From positions 11,110,364-11,174,363 of the forward strand of contig NC_063272.1 of the NCBI RefSeq assembly GCF_910591885.1: DNA of 64,000 bases, read 5' to 3'. The notes beneath the pieces were generated by a model. It saw only the letters and a list, made by a program, of their open reading frames with translations, had not been told where the DNA came from and did no database searches. This document shows positions 41,650 to 55,800 of the stretch, piece by piece (the stretch's first letter is position 1; each line of letters begins with the position of its first letter). Source of the DNA: Bombus terrestris. Taxonomy: Eukaryota > Arthropoda > Insecta > Hymenoptera > Apidae. Position numbers and translations under genes: made by a program.

Positions 41650-44600
41650 GAAATGATTTGTTGTGCGTTATTACAATTTTACTTGTATGTAGGGTACTCA
41701 AATAATTTTCTACTTTTTTAAATAATTCTGAAAGAGCGTGAAGTACTTTTGAAAATTCGATACAGTTTGAAAAGTTACAAATTTATAATAGAATAATTCT
41801 TTAATATCCTTGTATAATAAATAAAAATGCGTACCTAAGAATATTTGCAAATGAGGAAACGTTTTATTTCGATACAGAATTGAAATATTATGTATTACTT
41901 TCCTTACGTTACTAATTGAACTCTCTATCTTCCACTAACTCGATCACTATAGTGCCAAGAACATTGAATTCAAAATTGATTACTCAATAATAATACTATA
42001 ATAATAATCATATTTAATAACACGTAAAGGAACAAGTAACTAATATCGAAGCTATTATTACATTGTTATTTATCTCCGATAATTCATGAAGCTTGTGAGC
42101 TAAACATTTGTTAATAATTATTTAGCCAAGATAGTTTATTTTTAGAAAGAACTTCAAATAGTTCAGCATTATTTAATTTAATTTAGAATTTAAATATAGG
42201 TTTAAATTTAAAAATAGGTTTGTAGCCTCGATTATACTCTTGTTTGAAGAGTGAATCTTTGTGCAACGTACTTAAGAATATTCTGTAGGAGTTTCCGAAA
42301 AGGTCACGAATTTTCCTCAAAGTTGAAACTTCGACAACTAGTATTGTTACATATCGTTTCTGAATTACGCTTTAGTAATGCTGAGTTTATAACAGGTGTT
42401 CAGTTATTCAGTGTAGAAAAGATAAAAAATTCCAAAGTAACGAATGTTTCAAGATACGGGAATAGCCACAACAATGAACATACAAACGAAACAAAATGAA
42501 GAAATTCTTTTAAATAATGATCATATTAATTGAAGACTGTAAATAAAAAATGTACTAAAATTTAAAACTACACTAAAAAAAACTGTATGTATATTTTGCA
42601 TTTAATCGAATTAAAGAAAAATTAAATTCTGCGTATAGCAAAATAAAATATTGAAACATTATGTTATCGTGTAGCCATACGCCATAAGCAATCACTTAAT
42701 CCTTTCTATATTTAACAAAAGAACTGAATCTACAGACAGGATCAATAAATTACTAACAATAAGCTTTCATCAGGTTCAAGAAAGGCTATTTCATTCGAAA
42801 GTAGGATCGTATTTTCCAACGAAAAGACTTATTTCTACAAAAGCCCTGGCAATTACGACAACACAGTTTCTTTCTAGTGAAAAGACTGCAGTTCTTTAAG
42901 ATTCGAATGAAGTTCGACGTAGAGAAGGCATCCCGTTCACAGACTCAAATCATTCGCTCCTGAAAGAATTCCAACCTGTGAACCATGTATTCGCTCGTAA
43001 AAAACAGCGTCCAACAGTCGGTCGAGAACTGGAACATGGTAACGAAACTTTCCTCTCGGCAAGTCATCTTTGTTCATTGTCCTATCGGAGTTCTAGCAAC
43101 GTCGAAAGAATGGTACGGATAGCAGAGGTAACCCGGAATTAAACTTTTGGCCAGAGACAATGAGTGGCTCTGTTGGCACACGCGTTGAACAGCCCACCGG
43201 GAACAATGGCTGGACAATATCTGTATTGAGAAAGACGGAATAGCCAGGCTCGGTCGACGTGGCGCAACGAAGGGATGGAACTACAGAGCCGACGTTAATG
43301 TTACCCTCTGCTTTCATATTTCTATATTACGAGACGCTGCTTTATACGCGCTTTTCACACATGTAAACGATCCTATTTGCAGTCACTTGCCTTGTCCAAT
43401 GCGTTCATTAGAAGGCTGACACTGATCCAATAGGCTGTTGAGATAATATCTCAGTGTGAATATTATGTCAGATTATTCTACAAGTAATACGGTCATTGGT
43501 TTTCGTATACGAGATGAAAACAAAGAATTATTTGTTGGCTCTTGATCGGTGATGCATTTTTCCATGCTTTTTATAACTTTTTATTTTTCTTTTTAGTCCT
43601 TCGACAGGCGAACAATTTCTATTGTTTTGAACTTAGCTTCCACAGCAACTACACTGATAGATGAAAACCAGACGAAAAGAACATTGGTTCAATTGCAGAT
43701 GAATGTTTGTGAGTATTGAAGCGGATCTTTTCCTGATCTCTCACACTCTTATTGCATTGGGAACAAGAAAGATTTTTTCATTGTAACGCAGAATTTTATA
43801 ATATGCAATTGATTCTTATTTCTTGCATACGATGAATGCAAAACCATTTTTCTTCGGTTTGACGTATTCTTCACGTAGAGATGTTCGAGGACGTTAAAGG
43901 AACACCTTGACGATCAATTTGTCTTCTTTGTTTGCCATTTTTCATTTCTAGTGAATCGTTAACCGTTTTCCTCTTTTTAAAATGCATCTTTTCTTAGAAT
44001 GTGTTCACGCAAGAATAGTTTCGAAATGATTAATATCTATGGCACTCATATTAAAAGATATCACTTTCTTCTAAAGATTAAGAAAATCTTCACTATAAAA
44101 GAGTATAAAAGATTTATTTATCTTTCAATGAATAACTCTTGCATGCATCGAGTTTCTCATTACAATATTGTCTTTTATGTTAGTGTTATTTCAATAATAG
44201 TCAACGATATATGATTGTTTCAAAGCAATAATTTACTTAAAAAGTACAACATTTGACAATTTTCTGTCATCGATTTAAAATCAAGGATTATTCAATTAAT
44301 AAATTTAAAATGTAATAGTACACTTTCTGCGTGCATGAAACGAAAGAAATAGAAATTAAAATCCAGTTAGTAACTGTACAATGAAGTTATGAATAATTGA
44401 GTTAGGACAAATGAGTTTTCTGCTGTAAGTAATAGAAAACTGTTTCAGAAATAGAATTGAAAATTTCATGTCATGAGCTTGCTTAGATATTATAATGTTA
44501 AGCATAACAAAACCCATATGAATTGTTCATAATGTAAATGCATATTTCAGTTATATAAGCTTTTCAACGTAGCATACACCGATATAAAATGCAGAATATA

Positions 44601-47600
44601 TTTCCACGTAACAGTACTTTTATTTCGTCAGTGAAAAATACAGATTTAATTATTTCTACCTTACTTAGCAAATGAAAGATACGTAAAGAATAATGAATTT
44701 GATAATATATAAAATTTATATTACTACGGGGATCTTTTAATTCTTAAAACAACTTTAATTCCTACACACTTTCAGTGGTGGTACCGTATTCATTTTTTAT
44801 GTCATTTCCAGAAAGCAAGGGAAATGGTTCGAAAATGCGAGCGACACTGGCGAAGGGGACAGAACGCAACAATACCGTACCATTATCAAAACGATCTGAT
44901 AATAATAATAATACCCTGTTATCGTCCTCTTTTATAATTTTCCGCGTAAAATATTTCTCTTGCGTCTTTCTTTACGGTCTGTTGCACATGCAAATGTCAT
45001 ATACATATGTATTTAGAATACGCGATACGCAAACAACATAACTTATTTTCTTAATCTCATAAATTATAATATTGCTGAACAACGTGTTCTATAATTTAGT
45101 AGAATACGCTATGTATATGCTAAAAAAGTTCATTGAAGATTTCGAGATGCTGGATGCAAACGATGCAAAGTGGAACAGATGCAATTTTCCAAAAATAAAG
45201 TAAACAAAAAACGACACTTATTGTTTATATTTACCTGTGAGGAACGAAGGATATAAAAAGTAAACGATCAACTTGGTATAATTATAGTTTCCGAACGTTC
45301 ATGAGAAATATATTGGAATTTTTCGATAACAAAAGAGAGAAGAAGAAAGACCATTTCGCTCATATTTATATCGAATTGAAATGAAATTTCAATTATCGAG
45401 TTCCTGTGCAAAGCATAATAAATTTAAATCTTTAATGACGAAGGTAAAAATCAAACAATAGCATTAGTCATCGCGATACGTGTTGCGTTATCGAATCGTA
45501 TAATCCAGGATATTTGGCGCGGTGGCTAATGGATCTGCTAGCGCGATGTTATCACAAAGACTAAGATTGAACGAACGACAAACACGAGGGCGGTCTTGGC
45601 CGATAAGGGTCAAAGGACCAGACTAACCTTCGTACCATTCCCGAACTGTCGGTGAAATTGTTTGCGAATGAAAGCGAGATACAGAATATATTCCGGTGAA
45701 TATTCATGATCAAACGAACACGAATCGTGAACCTTTAATATTTGCTAATGTGGGGAATATTTAATTACGTGAGATATTTTGCGTATCAACGCTGGAAAAT
45801 GAACGTTACGTTTTAATTGGCGTTGCTATTTGTTCGCATGTTTTCATTCTCTTTACGCTCAACTACCCGAGCAAATTATAATTACAATCTTCTATCGCAC
45901 ATACATTGAAATTTACGTAAGAAACTCTTCGAGTCTTTTCGAGTCTTCGTCTATTGTAACATCTCTATTGTGCTCTCTGTGCATTGTGCTCATGCGGAGT
46001 ATGAACACCGTAATTTTTGAAAGTAATATGCGATGATATGCAAAGAAGACCGGACGAAAGATTCGCTTTTAACTTTACCTCGGAGGAAGGAAGGTAAGAT
46101 GAATTTTGAATAACGTAAGATTAAAGTATGGTAAGGAGGAAAGACAAAGTACAGTCGAGATATACGCTTTTCCTTTGCTGGAATGTTTATAAGCCTGTCA
46201 GTTTAATATACTGAATCCCAAGAAGAGGTACTATTGTGCACCGTTATAAAACGTTTTGCTGATTAAATATATACATCTACCTGGAGGAAATGTGCATAAC
46301 GTTCTATATGTATCAAGAAATATTGCAGTAACATAAATACACGTATGTACGTGTAACTAGAACAGTAAGTTCCGGTAGACTGAAAATTTTATCAAAATCG
46401 TAACACGAAATATTTATTGAAGTTGTGAAAAATATTTAATCTCGCGAACTGCTAATTCCAGCGTACATTATATAACTTTGTATGTTGCCAATAAACTGAG
46501 TATTTTCTAAAATTTTAATTAGTATCGTATCACAAAATGTATACAATTTTATTAATGTTAATACTGCTTATTTTATTAATCAAAGATTCGAAACGATTCA
46601 AGTACCATCAAATGAGAATACAGAAAGAAGGAAGAAATATTGAAGTTTCCTATATTCTATAAAAAAAATGTATTATTTAACGGTTTAATAGTCATTTTTT
46701 ATTACTTATTTTTGAATTCTCGAAATATTATAAATTCATTATAAATTTGAACGAATATCAAATAAATTTATTAATTTTCATAGGTTCTGAAAATAATTTA
46801 TGACAATTAGATATATTAGGCCACCGTTTTCTAAAGGATATGATATTTTAAAGAAAATAGATGCTTGAAATTTTATTTTATAAAAAGAGCACTAAAAACG
46901 TTTCATATGGACCAATTAAATAATCTTTACGCGAAAGAAAATAGATATCGCGCAATATATATGTGCAATAGTAAAATATTAACAATTGTTATACTTCAGT
47001 TTCTAAAAAACTAATGTTTCTACGATCCAGACTCTAATCGTCAGGAGCAAGAGCACGGAGACTTTAAAGTTATTTCAACAATAAGTAACGATACCATTGA
47101 GGCATATTATGACAAAAGAGACGTTCAAGATAATTAATTAATCATACAATATTTGCATATATCATGCACTGTAATTGGCAACTAACATTTAGCTCACACG
47201 AATAGTTAGAGACGTCGAAATTCTCGGTGCAGACGGAAATGAAAGGGTTAACGACGGAACAATACGAGCCTGCTCCAAGCTACCCCATAATGACGTCGTC
47301 CGTCCGCGGAATATGGTTAATTATGTGCTAGCAGGCTTGCCTGACATCGACTCGAACAGGGGGAGACGTGTCGTTAATTTTATAGATAATTAGTGGAACA
47401 GAGGCGTTCAAGTGCTTGCGCAGGCAGGAATGAAATGCAAAAGTGCGCGGTGAAACCTGCTGATTGCATTACAGGAAAGACGAATAGCCGTTTCGGTGAA
47501 TGGGCTCGTTAACTTGCACGCTTACAAATTGGCCACCATTTTGGTCGGCCGTTCTCCCCTTTTTCCGTAGTTTTACTTTTTTTCCTTCGCTCCTTCACCG

Positions 47601-50600
47601 CGCCGCGCCAACGAAAATCCACTGAAGCTAGATAAGAAGGCCAGAGATTAGACGCTTATGCCAATGCCGAACCTTACATTAGGTATCTCGTATTAAGTCT
47701 CGTATCTGCGTAGGAAAACGAGATGCCATCTAATGGCTCTATAAAAACCGTCCACCGTGAGAGATAATAAATGGAATCTTATTAATTCATTTGCTGAGCT
47801 GTGAATATTCGATGCCTGTCAAATTATATTGTTTGCTTTATAAAAATATTTCGAGGAAGGACAGATAGCGTTTAATTTATATAAAATTTGTGGAGTCAAA
47901 AAATTGTAAGTTTCTCTGATAGTATTTCACATGTATTTCCAAACTACTTAATTTCGGCGTAACGAAGTGGAATAATTTTGGATGTCAAAAAGGTGACGCT
48001 TATTTCCAATTCTTTTTGTGATTACCAATCTTCGCGGAAACACATTATTACGATGTATAAATTATAATGTAGGTACATCAGTGTGGTCATTGGGGACATG
48101 TTTTTTATCTGTTCGTAACGTAATAGAATACTAAATAAGGCAGTCAAATCATAATTTTCGATTTTCGTTCAAAATTTTCGAATCATGGAACTTGTTTTGA
48201 TAATAAACAATCAGGAATGTTGATTACTGGTTTTTCTGCAAATTTGCATATCCAATGATGAGCAAAAGTATTGACGTGGATCAGCTGCTTTTGTGAAACT
48301 GTGTGTAAATTTATAAAACTCGTGATTCTTTATGTAACCTCTTTTTGTAAAATATAATTTTCGAATTCGACGTTTAAATATATCGGAAGCAAAGGTTGAA
48401 AATAATTATATTAATTATATCTTTTAAAAAATTAGATAGACAATCGTACATTTTACAGGTTTACACAGTATTGTTAATATGTCAGGAAAACCTTGCTTAT
48501 GTCAGTACTTTTATCCAATACTATATTATTATTGTTTATTATTTGTGTATTGTTACTATATTACACTTTATATCGTAGGTTGTTTGAAACATAATTATTT
48601 TTTTATACATTGCATAAACATAAAAATATCGTCACGTATATTATTCGCTCAATTTTTTTCTGTTACTTTTTAAAAAAATACCTCTCGTATTTGCACATAT
48701 TTTTCCAGGATTACTACTAGAGTCAGTGTCCAAATATTTGGAAACTATTTTATTTGTTTTGCAATGATCGCAGTAGTTGACAGAAGCGTGATTTTCGACC
48801 GGAATTCAAACGCATGTGTGGCAATTGTTAACAAGTGAGTGCAACAAGAAGCTGACACGGTCCTTGATTTTTTGATACGATACAATATGACGTTTCGTGA
48901 CCCAATCCATCATGATTCTGTACGCACACAGCAGTTCACATAGGAGTGCGTTGAACGTGAACATTATGTAAAAGTTAAAAAATCAATATCTCGACATGTG
49001 TTTCTATCTTGTAAGATACAAACTCATACGAACTATGTATAAAATAGTACAAAGTTATATGTTAAGCAATTTAAAAAATAGACGTTTCTTAAAGTAAAAT
49101 GAAGAGAATTTTAAACAATTTTTTTTCTCCAAATTATCTTGCAATTTATTATGCGAAAATACTTTACAATATTATATTTTTATTTTAATCGATGTTAGTG
49201 TTTAGAACAGAGAGTTTTACAGAAGCATTTGAAAGTATGTCAAAAAGACGAAGAATTTTTCTAATTTATTGAATTTAATACAGCATTTAATATACTTTAT
49301 CAGCATAATTTTGCATTATAATCTTTTTGATGTTGTTACGAGAAAGAAATTTATTAAAGGCTTCCCTACTTAATTAGATTTTTAGCTGCTGATTTAAGAT
49401 TTAATAATCTGCACGTACAATTTTTTGTTTAATTTGCAATAATGTTAATATCTCCGAATAAAAATGATTATATCTCCAAATTCTGTGACGCCAATTCACA
49501 ATGAATAAAATAAATCTATAATACTTGGTGTCTTTAGTAATCATTATTGACAACTTCACATACGCTTCCGCTCAAAAATCCTGGGACATTCTTTATTTTT
49601 AATAAAGTTTGGATCTTTAATGTAGATTATGAACTTGAAGTTACACGTATTTTATAGTATAAATTATAATACATTATCGTCTTATAATACATTAGATACT
49701 TTTCTCCATTCCTTCCAACCGCATACACTTCTCGATCATTAGCGACAAAGTTGATACTGCTTTCGATTAAATTTGACAGTATTGACCAGAGTCATCGAGT
49801 AATTTGATGCTTTGTCGTGTCAAGCATCGAATTAAACGATACTCTTGCATATCTTTTAATCACTGTTTATAGTGATACTCGATTGAACTTCTAATTATAC
49901 GAAGCTTTCTAGCTGTGTAAGAAAATTAATAAACGTTTTATTTTGATAATTAATAACAAGAAATTTCAAAATTAACTTCATTGTATATTGAGGAATATTA
50001 TTGATTAATTAACGTTGTTAATACAACGTTGTGTGAAAATTGAAAATTATTTATCGTAAATGGCGTAATGGAAAATTCGCCCATGAGATTAACATCTATT
50101 ATATTGAAAGTATCAGTTTCTTATTTATCTTGCACCGATAGACGCGAGGCACATCCCACGCCTGATTACATATTCGATTAAATGTTTGCATCGTTGTTGG
50201 ATCGCCCTAAATTATATGATAGCATAGAAAATGCAAAAGTAGTTGTGTACACAGCGAAATTATACCAACACAGTCGTAGTTTTCTTGTCTGACAGTATAC
50301 ATAGTTGCCATAATGTTAGTTCAGTTGGAAAACGCAACACCTCGGCTGGCCTCAAGGGAAATGTCGGAAAAAGGACCCAACATTGCTCGACTGTTGCTTT
50401 CACACGTTCGAATAATGTATATCCTTCTCGAATGCTTATGTAGCAGCCCCTTGGCCCATTAAAAATGTATCCCTGTCCACATAGTTACGATGTTGACTCA
50501 TTTGCAGACATCGTTTACAAGAAAACCTTTTGCACCGTTGCCGTTTCCATGTAATCCGCATTCTTTCTTTCCTCGAGCCTGTCCTTCCTTAAATAATTTA

Positions 50601-52433
50601 TGGGGTGGATTCGGTGGTGATATCACTTATTAGGGGTTCTGCTATACGTAAAAAATGTATATCACGTCGTAGCTCAAAATGTTCTTCATTCGTTATTATT
50701 TCGACCCTCCCTTAAGTGAATATCCCTCTTCAAAGCCATGCTTAGCCTTTTCCGGACTATAAATAAGACCTTTTTATTACTTCTTGCGTAAAAGGAGTCG
50801 AAGTTTTCATGTAGTTTTCATTATATCAGCTTCTTACTCTGGTTGAATGTCCATTCCGTTATTTAAAAATGTAAATTTGTTTGAACGTTCATTGTATGAA
50901 TACTTTTTATAATATTATTTTGATAAAAATTGTCAAAATATCCTACAAACTTATTCTAAAAATCGAACTTATTACTACAAAATATCTATCAGTACAAATC
51001 ATATTTTGATTTTATTTCATCGCAATGAACCAATAAACTCTCTCCATCAATTCACCATATGTATTGATACATGTTTCATATATCTTTCATTTTTTAAGCT
51101 ATCCTCGCATAAAAGTCCAATAGGAGACGATAAAATTGAAGACGATATTAGAGTCCTACTGTTCTTTTCGAATTTCGTATTTTTATTATAAGTTTTTAAT
51201 AAAGCTTTAAATGTCTCATATTTGTATAATATTTTTTGCTCGATTATACTCACAGAATACTGACAAAGTTAGTGTTAAAACCTAAGCGGATATAACCATT
51301 TTGCTGCTATTAAATAATATGGAGCCCATTTTGCGAAAAGCAGGTAATAAATAAAAAGAAAATTTACACCGCAAATTTTGTTTTATCAACCATTTCTTCT
51401 ATATACGATATAATGGATAGTATTATTAATTAAAGTACTGAAGGTAAATGACTTCAGCACACCATAAGAGTTATTAATATCAATTCAATTAATTTGATGC
51501 TTATAATATTGTTTATTATTAATTTTATATTTATTGCTTAAAAGCAAAGCTAAACGGGCGGGCGATCCATAACTTTATAATGTTTTATGGGCATTCTATC
51601 ATTTCCATATAATAACATAATCAAAACGTTAGATTTAACAATCGTGTATCAAAAATATCTACGAATACAAAGATATATTCTTGTCGTTACTAGTAAATTG
51701 AGTTAAAATTTGGTTAATTGAAATTTAATTTTCAGTTCCGAATAACAAATGAAAGTCATGACGATTTACATAAATTTTTAGCGAATTTAACTATAAACAT
51801 ACTTCAGTTTAGAATAAAATATTTAGTTCTCATAATATTATCATAAATACAGCCTACAGTATAAAAGTATTAACATTTACACTGTAAAATATAATAAATA
51901 TATGGTTTAATTCAAATCAACATACTTTCTACTTGAAGACTACAGAAAAAAGAAACGTGAGGAGAAAGAAACCAGAACATTTTTGTTGACTTTCTGATTT
52001 TGTTATTTTGTGATTAAAAAATAATATTCTGATATGATATAGTTGAAGACAAAAACAACCTATTACATGCATATAAGCTTTTTAAATGTAATTTTTAGTT
52101 TATAACAAAGTTTTGAAAAAAATGTACGACTATTGAGATAAACATATTTGAATATCTTCCATATTTTAATATTTTGACAAGCGATATCTGTAAAATTATG
52201 AAGTAGGTGAAACAATACACGTTTAGTTCCAAAATTAAATACAAAAACAATTTCGGTAATATAGGATTGACTGAGACAACGTATTTAAATTTTGAAACTA
52301 CACTCTCGTAAAAAATATTCGGGTTCTTTTCCTGCAATCTTCTCGTTTATAAAGATAGTCAATATTATATGTACGTATTATTTAGCTTTCACGTATTTGT
52401 CTCAGTATTACCGAGCAAATGCGATTCAAGCTG
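41650..52433. other. Gene-poor stretch downstream of NCLX
   Basis: No gene recognised. GC-enriched islands lie at 42780-43320, 45480-45720 and 47210-47760. A Tc1-like CAGTGTCC end may occur at 48724 but is not secure. The last kilobase before the NCLX 3' end is featureless AT-rich DNA. Confidence 0.55.
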
Positions 52434-52439
52434 TTTATT
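52434..52439 (-). promoter_or_regulatory. NCLX: NCLX polyadenylation signal
   Basis: A canonical AATAAA on the minus strand, 22 bases beyond the stop codon. If used, the 3' UTR is unusually short, about 40-50 bases. Distal signals in the AT-rich sequence below 52.4 kb cannot be excluded. Confidence 0.55.
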
Positions 52440-52460
52440 AAGAATTTTATCCGATTCTAG

Positions 52461-52816
52461 TTACGGTCGATGATCGGTACCGAGTGGATGAATCGCTTTA
52501 AATTCGCTGAGGAACTGAATGAGGATAAACGTAAAATATATAGTATATAAGAGGTAGCCGTATGATCTTCGTGCTATAGACCCGGTAATGTTTAAGTAAA
52601 TAATAGACGTTATTAACGAGCACAGAAGGAAAGCTAAACAACCAGGTGCCATATCGCTCATTCTCATGTTTGTACGATGATCTGGTTGTTTGCTGGCTGC
52701 CATTCCGTAAGTTAGTCCCAATCCCAAGAGTGTATTGAACATCGGTCCGCCAAAGCAAGCTGCATATCCCATTCGTGGAAATCCTTGTCTAGCTATGGCA
52801 ACGTTCGATATGAGAT
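52461..52816 (-). CDS. NCLX: NCLX exon G (alpha repeat 2 and C-terminus)
   Basis: The terminal coding exon is 356 bp including the stop codon. The acceptor is ctgtttatag. It opens with LISNVAIARQGFPRMGYAA and CFGGPMFNTLLGLGLTYG, completing alpha repeat 2. Two more hydrophobic helices follow, and the protein ends in a short polar tail. No further coding is expected downstream. Confidence 0.94.
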
Positions 52817-55800
52817 CTATAAACAGATTTCAGTTAATATCTGGTCAATAGTTAACGTTCAAGTGAAATATTAGATGATTGGATCCACAACCAAGAGCTA
52901 CACAGTTCGTGTAACTACTTTTTAAATATCCAACAGCTAGTGGGGTGCGTTATGGAGTTTGCTTCTTTTATTTATACTTTATTGAACGGTTTTTAATGGA
53001 AAGTAAAGACGATAAAAACATGCGATGGTGGAATGTAGTTTAAGCGTCATGAGGATAATATTTACACTGGCTACAAAAAGTAATTTGCACACTATTGTAT
53101 TTATTATAGCATTTACATACTAATAATTAATTAGGTTCAGGTATATTAAATTTCACATCATTTAGCAGTACCTTCATATGACTAGAAAAATTTGAAATGT
53201 AAAATGATAGAAAGAAAATACACAGTTTTTCGTCGCATGAGACGTGTCAATATTAAAAAGTATGTAGACAGTAAGCACAAAAGTCTATGACGCTTGACAT
53301 CTTAATTTTAAATTCAAGCATAAGTTCCAATAATTTGTAAGTGTAACTTTGTGAAGTGTGTAATTATACATGATTTACTTATATTAAGTTTCAAATAACC
53401 TCAAGGGTTAACGTATAATGTAATTACGTGGTTTCAGTCGACCATGTCAAACAACAGGAAAGCTAGAGGCAATTCAACGCACGAATTATTTTACAATAAT
53501 ATTGTTCCACTCACCACCTACGCTGTTTCCCCACGCGAGCAACGTAATACCGAGCATGGCGTCCGATATACTGAAAGCGTATCCTACACATTGGAGGACT
53601 GCCATCACCTCCCCGGCTACCAAATAGACAGTCAGCATAGCAGCCAAGAATCCGAAAAATGCAAAAGCCTGCAATTAATTTGTCGCCGGCCGTTATGAGC
53701 AAGCAGTTGTACGAGAGCGCAGCGAATACGAAAGCTTGGCGCGAATGGCGAAAAGGTAGAAAAAGTACTCACGTTATGAAACTTTGGTACGCGATCCACG
53801 TGGGTCATTAGAAATACAATTACACCAATTACGGTACCGACCACCAGGAATATTGGCACCACTGAAACCGGGCCAAAATGTGTTTTCCAAACTACGGAAC
53901 GAGGGTGAAAATGAGATGGCAGTTGTGATAGCTGACCGAAGATATTTTTAACTACTAATGAAAGCTAGAAAACTTCTTATTACTTCGGTAATTATCGTTT
54001 TCAACAACGCATGTGAGAAATTCTCGATTAAATTAATCTTAAGATCAAAACTCAAGTATGTATAAAACGTAAAGGATCTTTTATATAAGAGACTTCTTTT
54101 CTGGATCTAGAGTTCATTAAAATAAGTGTTTATTTGGTTGATAGTATACATCACACACGCTGTATGATTGTTACACGACTATGTAATTTTTAATAATAAT
54201 TTATCTTCCTGGATAGTCATATAGAAAAAAAAGAACAAAAGATCAGTTGGAATGGGTACGTTTATATTACGTAATATATTAATATTAAAAAAGTGGTGGA
54301 AAGAAGTGGAATCGGTGTATAAACATCTGTGACAGTTTGTTTTAATTTCGACTAAACTCTGGCAATTTGTATGTTACAAAAAAGGGCATGCTTACCTATA
54401 TTTCACCACGTGAAAATTTTTCCGCGAAATCTCCAGCTTTTATTAGTGCTGGCAATTTATAACGGCGGCCGTAAAAGGCGCGACAATTAATACAACTAAC
54501 CGTTTAATAGAAACAACGACAACGTCGGTGTCACACACAGCTGGAAGCAATTTAGCAACTTGGTCCAACCTCTCTTTACCGTAGTCATGTTCACAAGCGG
54601 AATAAATAATTGAAGAAGAAGCATGACAGGCGAACGTATGATTAAAATAAATTTAACGAGTCGATTTGCACTTGTCCAATCTTCTTCTCCTATCGGATTA
54701 ATGTCATAGAGAAATTCCTTAAAAAGTCCCTTTGGCCTGTCAACGTCTTCTGCCACGATCTCTTCTGGCAGTGTTGTTCTGTTTTGCCTTTGTTCTTTTC
54801 CCAGCTCGACCGCAATTGCAATATCTGATACGTGGAAGATTTATTATTGTACGAAAGATCTGCAGAAAGGAATAAATGTCTTACTAATAAATAACATCTC
54901 TATAATATAATATTAGTTATATTAAACAACATCTCTCTAATAAAATGTAATTTTTTAATGTGCGACTTGGTTTGCGTAAAATATAGCTATAAGAACTTGT
55001 TTCTGTAGGAACTATCGTACTAAAGATAAGAAAATCTTTCTATGATATTTTATAATCCATTGGGACGTTTTCCGTGAGAAATGGTATATTGGTGTCTATT
55101 CTCCAAGGAGTGAAAGTCCAGAAATTGAACCTACCTTCCTTAATTTATTTGGCTTGACACGTAAGTTTCTACATTCTTTAATAATCCCTTAACGGAAATT
55201 AATATTTCCATAGAAATTATTTGTATAACATATATATAGTATACAGTGTATTAAATAAACGATCAAAAAAAAAAAGATTACCTACGTGATATCGGATAAA
55301 TTTGAGGTATAGTATAGATATACGTATACCAAAACAGCGTAAGAAAGAAAAGTTGACGAATTAGAATGCGATTCTAGACGAATACTATACTATACTATAC
55401 TCTAACTTGATTGTTAAACATTTGTGAAAGGTCTATTTCAAAATTCATGAAAGCGTACTGTACGATTTTGATTTAATGAAAGTGAGAAAAGTGTATGATC
55501 AATTGGGGAAACAACATGCATACCCATCTTAGTTCGCAAGCTAACGGCACGACCCTTTACGGGAATCCTGGGAATGATGTCTTTGTCCTTGTTCGCCAAG
55601 TAAGTGCGCAGGATATCTGGATCGGGTACACTTGGGATCCTGCCTGCGAAAGTACATAAGGGAACCTTGCAGGGAAAGGATCGATAACTACACTTGCGTC
55701 GACATCCTTTTTTGTCTTCGCAAGTAGAAGTATTCATTTCGAAATGCTTTCAGCCTTTGCATAGGCTGACATTAGTCCGCGTAATGTTTTACTTCGGTTG

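Noticed and set aside
48724..48960. CAGTGTCCAAATATTTGG start reminiscent of Tc1-like terminal repeats
   Set aside because: No opposite inverted end, no TA duplication and no transposase frame could be shown; the CAAATATTTGG palindrome alone is weak evidence.
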